Assembly (NCBI GenBank): GCA_022821545.1
Contig: JAJEDJ010000030.1
Coordinates: forward strand, 186,001-250,000
Length of the DNA stretch: 64,000 bases
Reading direction: 5' to 3'
Origin: Caldilineaceae bacterium
GTDB lineage: Bacteria > Chloroflexota > Anaerolineae > Caldilineales > Caldilineaceae
The position numbers and the translations under genes are program-made. Positions 44,501 through 51,928 of the stretch are shown one piece after another; within the stretch, counting starts at the first letter, position 1; each line of letters opens with the position of its first letter. The notes beneath the pieces were generated by a model. That model saw only the letters and a program-made list of their open reading frames with translations, had not been told where the DNA came from and did not search any database.

Positions 44501-46298
44501 CCTTGGCGAATATCGACACTTGCGGGTGGTCATACAGGCTCCAGCTTTCGTCGGCTCCGTGGTCCTCGAATGTCAGACCCAACAGACTTGGCGGCGTGGC
44601 AAAGTCAGCCGCGCGGGCGAAACCCAGCTGCTCACCGAACATAAGATCGTAATAGCGAATCGTCATCGGATAGCGTGCCGGCAGTTCGTCCACGCTATCG
44701 TAAATGCGCTTGGAGCTGTAGATTATGTAGTCGGCCTCTTGAAGTTTCTCCCGCAGAATTTCGTACTTTTCCTCCGTATCCTCCTCGTATGGAGACCAGT
44801 CGATATGTCGCAGTCCATGGCTGCCCATATCCATGCCGGGCTCACCGGGCAGGTTCTTTGGCAGGGGGTCATCCCAAGATTCCCACAATATGACCGAGCC
44901 GGCCGGCGCATTTGCATAGACCCAACGGCTGGCCGACACCCACGTATGCTCGCTGGCATAGACACCGTTCGTGTACGCAAGCGTCCAGAACAGTCCGCCT
45001 CCCGTCGCAATCAGGGCCAGCAGCACGGCCGGAAGACGCGCCGCCAGCCGGAATCTCGGGCTGACTCTGACCTGGAGCAGACAGACGATCAGGCCCGCCG
45101 TGAAAAGCAGGACAAAGGGGAGTACTGGACTCATATAGCGGTTGAACTTGGCCAGAAAGGCGCCGGTGATGCCGAAGTAAGGTGCCAACCAGGCCCAGAC
45201 CACGAGCTCACCGCCTTTGGCCCGAAAGAGGGCCGCTTTCCCCAAAGCCCAGGCACTGCCAACCAGCGCCGCCAGACCGAGGGGCAGGCCCATCCCCCAG
45301 ACAACCTGCTGCTCGATGAAATAGAGATAGGGAATCGTATTGCGATATTGGCGTGTAAAGGGCAGATCTGCCACCCCGCGCACCATCCGACCCTGTTCCA
45401 CCAGCGTAGCCTGGATGAAACTCAACCAGTCGAGCACCGCATACGGGCTGGTAATGAAGAAAGCGATGGCCGCGGCCAGCATCGCAACCAGGAAGGAGTT
45501 AAATGCGGAAGCTGTCCCCCGCCCTTCTACAACTGCCTTACTCCGGCTCTCGCCCCTCCACGCCGCGATGAAGGCCGCCGTCAGAGGGACTCCCAGGACA
45601 GGCAGCGCGCTGAATTTGGAAGAAATCGCCAACCCTGCGCCGATGCCGGCCAGCAGGACGCCCCGCCAGGAACGTTCCTGGACCATCAACACGCCGCCGT
45701 AGACAGCCAGCACTACAAACGTAGTGCTGGCAGGATCCATGGCGAAGAAGTGGCTGAGCTGAACCGCCTGGGCAGTGAACGCGTAAAGAGTCGCCGCCAG
45801 TAGTCCCCCGATTGTGCCGTAAAGTCTTCTCCCCAGCAGGAAGAGGAGAAAAACTGTCAATGTATCCAGCAAGGCCATCATCAACCGGCCGGCAACGGCC
45901 ACTCCCTCACAGGCCGTGTTGGCCCGCTCCATCATCTCAATCGATCGATCGGGGAGGGGCAGCAGCCCGGCAGGTTTGGCCAGATCGCTCAGCGCTTCTC
46001 CGGTGAGAATGCCCAGGTAGAGTGGAAAATGGCCGTAGGTATAGGAGCGCCGCCGGTCGTTCTGGCGGTCCCACAACGGATTGAGCGGGCTGCGTCCCGG
46101 ATCAAGAAACTCGTCAACACTTGAAGGCCAGCCAATCGTAGGCGCATAAAAGCAGGTCGTGCTTCGCTCGTCCGGATGAGAATTCAACCCGCTGTCAAAC
46201 CTGACGTTCCAGGTCCTTAACGTCAGCCCGGCCAGAATGACCGCGCCCAGAACGACATATGCGACCAACGTAGTTGAATTCCGCGATTCAGTTTGCAT
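41583..46298 (-). CDS. giant fusion: GT39-like half plus DUF2298 half
   Basis: 1571-residue membrane protein. The N-terminal half is GT39/ArnT-like: after the first helix comes N-S-H-P-D-E-R-S-T, with the conserved Asp-Glu, then about 12 helices and an outer soluble loop (about 450-680). The C-terminal half carries DUF2298 (about 820-1500), with E-F-A-F-L-N-G-I-L-R-S-P-Y-F-P-P-V-D-P and I-N-Y-Y-Y-Y-G near 840-875 and A-D-L-H-P-H-M-I-G-I-P-F later. The two families are separate genes in many genomes. It is the first gene of the operon. The 5' gap (46299-46652) shows no strong promoter but has a GTAAC/GTTAC pair at 46392-46409. Confidence 0.85.
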   Translation of the reverse strand: MQTESRNSTTLVAYVVLGAVILAGLTLRTWNVRFDSGLNSHPDERSTTCFYAPTIGWPSSVDEFLDPGRSPLNPLWDRQNDRRRSYTYGHFPLYLGILTGEALSDLAKPAGLLPLPDRSIEMMERANTACEGVAVAGRLMMALLDTLTVFLLFLLGRRLYGTIGGLLAATLYAFTAQAVQLSHFFAMDPASTTFVVLAVYGGVLMVQERSWRGVLLAGIGAGLAISSKFSALPVLGVPLTAAFIAAWRGESRSKAVVEGRGTASAFNSFLVAMLAAAIAFFITSPYAVLDWLSFIQATLVEQGRMVRGVADLPFTRQYRNTIPYLYFIEQQVVWGMGLPLGLAALVGSAWALGKAALFRAKGGELVVWAWLAPYFGITGAFLAKFNRYMSPVLPFVLLFTAGLIVCLLQVRVSPRFRLAARLPAVLLALIATGGGLFWTLAYTNGVYASEHTWVSASRWVYANAPAGSVILWESWDDPLPKNLPGEPGMDMGSHGLRHIDWSPYEEDTEEKYEILREKLQEADYIIYSSKRIYDSVDELPARYPMTIRYYDLMFGEQLGFARAADFATPPSLLGLTFEDHGADESWSLYDHPQVSIFAKERALSGAEIDSLLKGSWEGAVHWDRGREPPLSPILNAIGLGSVPESQDRGLINIALALAQGQRISEVSGQEPDDGAESSRPSLLLESPLRELPLVDNYRWNAVASNAHWLAVGWWWLVVSALGWIACPLAFVLFRGLRDRGFLLAKTVGWLVSGWLLWVFASSGAAQNTVRNAWLVVAMFALVSAGILFFTRRDLLSFVRRTWGILLIGEALFAASFLFFVLIRQANPDIWQPWFGGEKFMEFAFLNGILRSPYFPPVDPHFAGGYINYYYYGIYLVGYVIKLTGIYAEVAFNLAIPTLFALTVVNAFAVAYSAGNPQPRRSRAGRQSGWQVPPTAQPGTALPAEVADRPNKSEERPWHEGIGAALLAPLFVAIFGNLAGFGQLVLALRDQSQSTFVSNVPGLEDAVHAVSGLWGVIVADATLAGYDFWSPSRVIPHTINEFPYWSFTYADLHPHMIGIPFSLLFVALVLTVLHSCNISWRQNWRHGALLAGGLAFTLGVLAAVNLWDLPTYLGLGVLAVAVALYRGRGRLYIVPVAGVGLAVACGAYLLFLPFFGSYANVAASGIGLVRAPDELGKWAQIWGFFAFVIFSWLLVGRGELRRLRFLKVHRLLVHQPTVAYFTGVVLLPILFLASLLLLLFTNQTVLAICLPALGLCVSHLWRRERQADTGTVCAALLAVTGFAILAGTQVVFLKDHLQGGDAYRMNTLFKFYNQVWVLWGVAAAIALPRIFSRLGSTARDRTPAGGLHSVPGGSGGLQPYIGPVLGLIRGAWGILFLLLLFASLAYPLLGTPSRLAQRFPGWRPPIGTLNGMAFMENGVYHWPDGSNAIELRYDWEAIQWLLENVRGNLVLAESAQLDYYRAGGTRVASLTGLSGLLGMHAGEQRYSEDVGTRHGKLSEFWNTKDIGRLEALIDELEIGLIYVGQLERHQHPQADSRLAQLEDSGLLESVYRNPEVTIYAIPSHIQGQLKGR

Positions 46299-46587
46299 TC
46301 GTATTCAGTTTGCGCCGCCGGAACAAGCCTGAAATCCTGTTGCTGCAGCCGGTGAAAAGGAAGGAGCGAACTGTCCAATAATACTATCACGGTAACATGA
46401 GAAAGTTACGACACAATTTCCTCCTGATCGCAAACTGTCTATACCCGCCGCCGTCAACCTCCTCCGGGCGGAAGGCTGCAAGCGGACCCCCTGACACCGG
46501 CATAGCGCCATTGTCCTCACATGGCAGCCACTGACTTCTGACACTTATGACTACTGACACTGAAATATGAGGAAATCCGCGGAGATC
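46299..46587. other. upstream gap of the membrane glycosyltransferase operon
   Basis: No gene seen. On the minus strand there is an AT-rich patch (TAGTATTAT, 46376-46384) that could hold a -10 element, preceded by GTAAC-N8-GTTAC, an operator-like inverted repeat. No convincing -35 was found. Confidence 0.35.
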
Positions 46588-46630
46588 AAAACGTGCCAAC
46601 CGTCATTACAGCTGGCACGCTTGTTTTCTG
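46588..46630 (-). terminator. terminator after the G5/3D protein gene
   Basis: Stem CGTGCCA (46592-46598) and TGGCACG (46613-46619) with a 14-nt loop. The minus strand continues with TTTTGAT, and the plus strand with CTTGTTTTCT. It lies about 25-60 bp past the stop of the gene at 46653. Confidence 0.6.
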
Positions 46631-46652
46631 CTATCTGTCCTAGGGCTGGCCG

Positions 46653-48323
46653 CTACTGCGGTTCAATCGGCCAGTTGCGGATTAACCACTCGATCTGATG
46701 TTCAGGCGGCGGGGGCCAGAGAAGGTATACGTCAACCCACCGGCTCCACAGCACGAGATTATGGTCGTCATAACCCAGATCTATGCGCCGGAACTGAATG
46801 TTGCCGCCTGTATCCAGCGCGTCCCCGTATCCATATCCCGGAACGTAGACCTTGGTGTGCAACGGAATGATCCTCGGGTCCACCGCCACGACCCCTTTTC
46901 GCATCCGGTCCCCTGTTCGCGTGAACCCGTACCAAGGTACGCTCGTCGAGACGCCGGCGGTTGAGGCACTGTAACTGGTCGCCCTCATTCTGATTTTCCG
47001 CCAGTACGTCATCTCCTGCCCGTCTTCGGCAACAAAGGTCTTCGGTTCGATTTTCTGGCCGTACACTCTCACCCTGTTCCGCGGCTCTTGGGCGACCCAC
47101 GCGTCTTCAAGCTCGCGTTCGACCATCTGGCCGTCCCGAAGAAGGACCCGGAATCGTCGCCGTGTGATGCCCTCAGCACCCGGTCGATCGATGATCGTGT
47201 CGATGGGAAGGTCCCGGTCACCCACCCACTCGGTCCCGAATGGCGCGATCGCTTCCTCGACTTCGATCTCCTCACGCACGCGCACGATCTGGATTTGCAT
47301 GTCAGGGTACAGGCCGGCGCCCAGGGGCGGCGATACTTCGTCGAGGCCGGTGAGGCCTACGCCAATCTCCGTGAGCACGTCTCCCACGTTCTCGCTCTGC
47401 GTACGCGTCTTGTAGAGCACGCCATCCGCCAACAGACTGACCGGTATGCTGCGCTGGATGAACACGCGCAGCCCTGTGCTGACGCGGCTGCCCAGGCCCG
47501 GCTGGACTTCATCACCAAGGTAGATCGTGATCTGCGCATCGCGAAGCGCTTCGCCCACAGTCTCGGCCAGCGTGTGTATCGTAATGGGTACTGCGCCTTC
47601 GTAAACAGTCAGCCGGACCGAGCGGTTAATCTCAATGAGGAGCGGTACTCTCTCAACCTGCTCCCAGTTTGGGCCGCCCGATAGCCGCGAATCGCTGATT
47701 CGACCTGGCCCCATCGGAATCGTGTCATCCCAACCAATTGCCGTCCCGTAAACCAGCACCTGGTCGCGCGGGCTAAAGGGAATCCCCGCGTCGTCCATCA
47801 ACTCGGCGGGTGTCCTCGCCCAACTCGAAGCCTGGGTCTCCCGGCCGTCCGCCAGGATCCGGAAAGGCTGGGGCCGCTCTATGGACAGCCGCAGGCCATC
47901 AGTGATTCTTGTGTTCAGATTGTGGGAAATCCGCAGTCCTTCCCGGGGCGCCGCCAGGGCCGGGCCAACGCCCGGTGCGGCTGAGGCAACATTGACCTGG
48001 ACGTGCATCTCCGTCACACGTACGGAGTCGCGAGTGTCTGCGGCCAACACTTCTTCATCAACAGCCTCCTGTCCCAGTAACAGGCCGACGTCGGTCAGCA
48101 AATCACCCACAACTCGCCTGTGGGTCTGCACCGAACTGGTGACTCCGTCCACTTCGATTTCGACTGTGCTTGCCGTCAAATTCCAGAGCAACCAGAGTCC
48201 GGCTATCGCAGCCGTCAACGCTGACAACTGTACCAGAATCCGAATTCGCCGGCTCGATTGCCGCCTCAGTGGGGGTTCGGCGACAGCAACCTTCGCCTTT
48301 ATCGGTTGGGTGGCAGTAGCCAT
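46653..48323 (-). CDS. DUF348 / G5 / 3D-domain cell-wall protein (YabE-like)
   Basis: 556-residue exported protein. A basic N-terminus and one membrane helix (about 28-50) are followed by several DUF348-like units (E-I-E-V-D-G-V-T-S-S-V-Q-T; V-R-L-T-V-Y-E-G-A-V-P-I-T-I-H-T; V-S-L-L-A-D-G-V-L-Y-K-T-R-T). A G5 domain (about 345-425) and a C-terminal 3D domain follow, with M-R-A-T-S-Y, G-V-V-A-V-D-P-R-I-I-P-L-H-T-K-V-Y-V, D-T-G-G-N-I and R-I-D-L-G. The 3D aspartates match the lytic transglycosylase-like active site of Rpf/YabE proteins. G5 domains are known to bind N-acetylglucosamine. The upstream 292-bp gap has AT-rich TAAAAT only 6 nt before the ATG. Confidence 0.85.
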   Translation of the reverse strand: MATATQPIKAKVAVAEPPLRRQSSRRIRILVQLSALTAAIAGLWLLWNLTASTVEIEVDGVTSSVQTHRRVVGDLLTDVGLLLGQEAVDEEVLAADTRDSVRVTEMHVQVNVASAAPGVGPALAAPREGLRISHNLNTRITDGLRLSIERPQPFRILADGRETQASSWARTPAELMDDAGIPFSPRDQVLVYGTAIGWDDTIPMGPGRISDSRLSGGPNWEQVERVPLLIEINRSVRLTVYEGAVPITIHTLAETVGEALRDAQITIYLGDEVQPGLGSRVSTGLRVFIQRSIPVSLLADGVLYKTRTQSENVGDVLTEIGVGLTGLDEVSPPLGAGLYPDMQIQIVRVREEIEVEEAIAPFGTEWVGDRDLPIDTIIDRPGAEGITRRRFRVLLRDGQMVERELEDAWVAQEPRNRVRVYGQKIEPKTFVAEDGQEMTYWRKIRMRATSYSASTAGVSTSVPWYGFTRTGDRMRKGVVAVDPRIIPLHTKVYVPGYGYGDALDTGGNIQFRRIDLGYDDHNLVLWSRWVDVYLLWPPPPEHQIEWLIRNWPIEPQ

Positions 48324-48615
48324 GGCAACATTTTATCCATAAATTAGCGTGATCAAAATATCGTAACGTCCCGTTGGCGGATAAGACACAAATGCTGCCT
48401 GAAATGTTCCCTCAAATGGAAATTGGACAGTTTTCGCTGCCCCGGCCAGTATCGGCGACCGGCGCGCGCGTATTTCTTGCCTGTTCCGGACGAGAGCTCG
48501 ACGGTAGGGGAGTATCGCAGGATTCGAGTCCGGTCCCGCCGAAAAACCAGCATATCCTTCTTTGGACTGTGTTTGCTCAGGGAGAGGAGTTTTCCGAAGT
48601 AACGATTTCGTTAAG

Positions 48616-50097
48616 TCACGCCAGCCAGTTCATCTCCTTCAGCATTGGCCAGCGATAGCGCTCTTCCGGGCCCGTGTTACGCGCCCAGGCCGTTAGAAGC
48701 GGCTCGTCGGCCCTCTTCTGCGCCATCTTCCGCCGCACCTGCTCCGGGTCCCAGTCCCGCAGGACCTCGTTGCGCAATTCCTGTACGATCGTCAGGCAAC
48801 CTGGGTCTTCCGAACGGTCGACCAGTTCTTCCGGGTCTTCTTGCAGGTTGAAGAGCTGAGGCGGCATTTCGTGATAATGGATGTACTTCCACTCTTCACG
48901 CCGCAACATGCGCTGGTAAGCTCCCTCTGGTGGACCGAACTTGTCAGTGCAGTACTCGGAGAAGGCCAGGTCCTCCCACGCGGCAGTCTCGCTCCCCCCA
49001 TCGATTTGGGAGAGAAAACTGCGGCCGGCCGCGTTGGGCAGCGCCGGCGCCCGCATCGCGTCCAACATGGTCGCAGCTACATCAACCGCGCTGACGACCC
49101 GCTCGCAGCGTTGCTGCGGCGGAATCCGGCCCGCCCAGCTCATTATCAGGGGAACGCGCACAGATTCCTCGTAGAATACATGTTTCCAGAACAGGCCGTG
49201 CTCACCCTGCATGTCACCATGGTCGGACGTGTAAACGATCAGTGTATTGTCGTCAAGCCCGTTTTTCTCCAGAGCATCAAGGATCTGACCGACCATGGCG
49301 TCCGTGCGGTACACGAGCCCAGCGTAAGCGGCGCGTGCCCTCCGAACCTCAACTTCGTCCATCACTTTGATGCCAGTGGATTCCCGCCACCATCGCAGGA
49401 AGGGATGCTGCTCATCCAGCGGCGGCGCGGACTTGACGGGCAACGGCATCGAGTCCGCGTAGCGGATGTAGTCCTCCTGACGGGCAACATAGGGCGGGTG
49501 CGGAAGCATGAGCCCAACCGAAAGGCTGAAAGGCTCCTTCAAAAGGCCGGCTCGCTTCTGCACGCCCAGCCTGTCAAGGCGACTGACTGTCACCGCCGTC
49601 ACGTCCTCATCATGTACCTGGTAGGCACTTTGGCCTGGGCCGGAGCGCGTGAGACTGAGATGGTGCGGGCCCGCAGTTACACTCAGAATGCCGCGATCGG
49701 GGCCCGGGTTGCCGGGATGGTTGGGGCCGTGGTCGCCGACAAAACGCGCGGCATACCCGTGAAGCTGGTCCGGACCAACTGAGTGCATACGGCCGACCAA
49801 CTCCGGCTGATATCCCGCCGCGCCCATCGCGTGAGCAATCGTGGGTATCCTGGAGTCGAGGCCGTGTTCATTTGTCCAGACCTCGTTCTGATAGGGATGA
49901 CGCCCGCTGAGCATCGACATTCGGGAAGGAACGCAAATCGGCGAACAACAGTAGGCGTTGTCGAAAACCACACCGCTGGCCGCGAGTCGGTCAAGGTTCG
50001 GCGTCTCAACCAGATCGTTACCGTAACAGCCGGTCACGTGCGGACTATGCTGGTCAGAGTGAATGTAAAGAAGATTGGGGCCGCTTGTCTCGTTCAT
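48616..50097 (-). CDS. sulfatase, type I (formylglycine)
   Basis: 493-residue arylsulfatase-fold hydrolase. The modification motif C-V-P-S-R-M-S-M-L-S-G-R (Cys near 55) marks the formylglycine residue. The N-terminal metal ligands lie in L-L-Y-I-H-S-D-Q-H, and Y-T-S-D-H-G-D-M-Q-G-E-H supplies the second metal site. No signal peptide is seen, so it appears cytoplasmic. GGAG lies 6 nt before the ATG. It is divergent from a second sulfatase gene. The substrate could be a sulfated sugar or a choline-type or phosphonate ester; the family does not tell. Confidence 0.88.
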   Translation of the reverse strand: MNETSGPNLLYIHSDQHSPHVTGCYGNDLVETPNLDRLAASGVVFDNAYCCSPICVPSRMSMLSGRHPYQNEVWTNEHGLDSRIPTIAHAMGAAGYQPELVGRMHSVGPDQLHGYAARFVGDHGPNHPGNPGPDRGILSVTAGPHHLSLTRSGPGQSAYQVHDEDVTAVTVSRLDRLGVQKRAGLLKEPFSLSVGLMLPHPPYVARQEDYIRYADSMPLPVKSAPPLDEQHPFLRWWRESTGIKVMDEVEVRRARAAYAGLVYRTDAMVGQILDALEKNGLDDNTLIVYTSDHGDMQGEHGLFWKHVFYEESVRVPLIMSWAGRIPPQQRCERVVSAVDVAATMLDAMRAPALPNAAGRSFLSQIDGGSETAAWEDLAFSEYCTDKFGPPEGAYQRMLRREEWKYIHYHEMPPQLFNLQEDPEELVDRSEDPGCLTIVQELRNEVLRDWDPEQVRRKMAQKRADEPLLTAWARNTGPEERYRWPMLKEMNWLA

Positions 50098-50323
50098 ATC
50101 GTTCTCCGCTACAGATATTCAATAGTCTGGGGTTACATCGCCGCCACGAAGACTGGCTCTCCTGGCCGCTGAATTCGATCTTGCCGGCGCCAGATCCGAT
50201 CAGTTCAACTCCCGCTCCTGGCAACTCCGGCCAACTGTGTTCAGCTTCAGCCGCGGGAAGGGTAGCAAATGCGGCCAAGAGTGGCAAATGTATCGAAAGT
50301 TCAACTATGGCGGTCCCGTTCCT

Positions 50324-50353
50324 TTGTTTGTAGGTACTGTTTCACATTATAAT
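50324..50353 (+). promoter_or_regulatory. promoter of the second sulfatase and ABC gene row
   Basis: TTGTTT (50324-50329), 18-bp spacer, perfect TATAAT (50348-50353). The predicted start is near 50360, about 40 nt before the ATG at 50399. It lies in the 301-bp divergent gap between two sulfatase genes, which holds no other gene. Confidence 0.55.
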
Positions 50354-50398
50354 CCTCCGAAGCGCGGTGACTACACTCATGATCTAAACCAACTTCAC

Positions 50399-51853
50399 AT
50401 GGACCGTCCCCACATTTTGCTGATAACAACCGACCAGCAGCGTTTTGACGCCGCGGGCGACGCCGCGCCGTCGTTCATGCGCACGCCCCACTTCAATCAC
50501 CTGACAAGGGAGGGGGTCAACTTCACCTCCGCCTACGGAGATTGCCCGGTCTGTGTACCCTCGCGCATGTCGATCATGACCGGGAAATACGTTACGAACC
50601 ACGGAATGACCGGCAACGGGCCATCTTCGCGCGCCATCCCCGACGCCCGCAACACACTGCCCAGCTGCATGAGCGAACTGGGCTACCAGACGGCCGCTAT
50701 CGGAAAAATGCACTTCACGCCCCAGCGTGCCCGCCACGGATTCCAGGAAATGATCCTCCCCGAGGACTACTACCGTCACATGGCGCGCCGCGGCTACGAC
50801 GTCCAGCCCATGCGCCACGGCCTCGGCCAAAATGAACTCTACCCCGGCATGGCCACCGTGCCCGAAGCGCTGACCCTTACCTCCTGGACCGCCGAGCAGT
50901 GCGTAGAGTACATCCGCGAACGCCGCGACCCCACCATGCCGTTCTTCCTCTGGTGCTCCTTTTCCAAGCCCCATCCCCCGATCGATCCGCCGGAGCCCTA
51001 CTATTCCATGTATCGCAACTGTGACATTCCGCGGCCTGTCTACGGCGACTGGAGTGAAGGCGAGGAAGTTCCCTACGCATTTCGCCTCATGCGCGAAAAA
51101 CAGTCCTTCGACCTGACGCCGCCGGAAATCATCCGCGAGGCACGCGCCGCCTACTACGGTGTCATCACACAGATCGACTACAACATGGGTCGGGTTTTCG
51201 CCGCCCTACAGGACATGGGCATCTTCGACGACACCCTCATCATCTACACATCGGATCACGGCGAGTACCTGGGAGACCATCACGCCGGCGGCAAGGGTTT
51301 CTTTCACGAACCGTCGGCGCACGTGCCGTTTGCCTTGAGGATGCCGCAGGGCTGGGACAACCGCCGGCACGGAACGCGCAACCAATCTCTGGTTACTCTC
51401 GCCGACATTTTGCCGACAGTCGTGAAAGCTGCGGGCGGCGCGCCGCCGGACGACGTCGACGGCCTCGATCTTGTGGCCTTGGCCAGGGGGGAGATCCAAC
51501 CGCGGCCCTTCCTGGAATCGGCGCTAGGAGGCCCGAGCAGGCCCGGCAACTACGCCATCACCGACGGCCGCTGGAAATACATCTGGTTCCCAGTAGGCGG
51601 CAACGAGCAACTCTTCGATTTGGAAAACGATCCGCAAGAACTGTGCAATCTTTCAGGTGCAGGGGAGTCCTCACCCCATCTCGAACGACTACGAAACGAG
51701 CTAATCGGCCGTCATCAGGCCAGAGGGTCCGCAGCGGTCCGGGACGGCGCCTGGGTTACGCTCTCCGTGCCGCTCGAAACTGAAGCGGACCGCCGCAATA
51801 TGAGCTGGCCAGGCTATCACACAGAGTTTTATCATATCGATGTGCGCCACTAA
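50399..51853 (+). CDS. sulfatase, type I (formylglycine)
   Basis: 484-residue sulfatase with the motif C-V-P-S-R-M-S-I-M-T-G-K (Cys near 50), metal ligands in L-L-I-T-T-D-Q-Q and Y-T-S-D-H-G-E-Y-L-G-D-H. The start is the ATG of M-D-R-P-H-I-L-L; the open frame extends back to 50237, but that part runs across the promoter. No signal peptide is seen. Its neighbour at 51929 is the binding protein of an importer, so it may act on an imported sulfated compound. It is similar in layout to, but clearly diverged from, the minus-strand copy. Confidence 0.88.
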   Translation: MDRPHILLITTDQQRFDAAGDAAPSFMRTPHFNHLTREGVNFTSAYGDCPVCVPSRMSIMTGKYVTNHGMTGNGPSSRAIPDARNTLPSCMSELGYQTAAIGKMHFTPQRARHGFQEMILPEDYYRHMARRGYDVQPMRHGLGQNELYPGMATVPEALTLTSWTAEQCVEYIRERRDPTMPFFLWCSFSKPHPPIDPPEPYYSMYRNCDIPRPVYGDWSEGEEVPYAFRLMREKQSFDLTPPEIIREARAAYYGVITQIDYNMGRVFAALQDMGIFDDTLIIYTSDHGEYLGDHHAGGKGFFHEPSAHVPFALRMPQGWDNRRHGTRNQSLVTLADILPTVVKAAGGAPPDDVDGLDLVALARGEIQPRPFLESALGGPSRPGNYAITDGRWKYIWFPVGGNEQLFDLENDPQELCNLSGAGESSPHLERLRNELIGRHQARGSAAVRDGAWVTLSVPLETEADRRNMSWPGYHTEFYHIDVRH

Positions 51854-51928
51854 AAGGCACGTTCCGGGCGGAGCCTCGGGATTCCAAATCCGCCTGGACT
51901 ACCCACCAAACAGCAAAGGAGTTCTCTG

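Noticed and set aside
44436..45803. 455-codon plus-strand frame
   Set aside because: Antisense to the giant GT39-DUF2298 gene; no domain recognised and composition typical of a shadow.
48505..48545. T-arm look-alike GGATTCGAGTCC suggesting a tRNA
   Set aside because: The base before TTC is A rather than the invariant G, and no acceptor, D or anticodon arm can be built around it.
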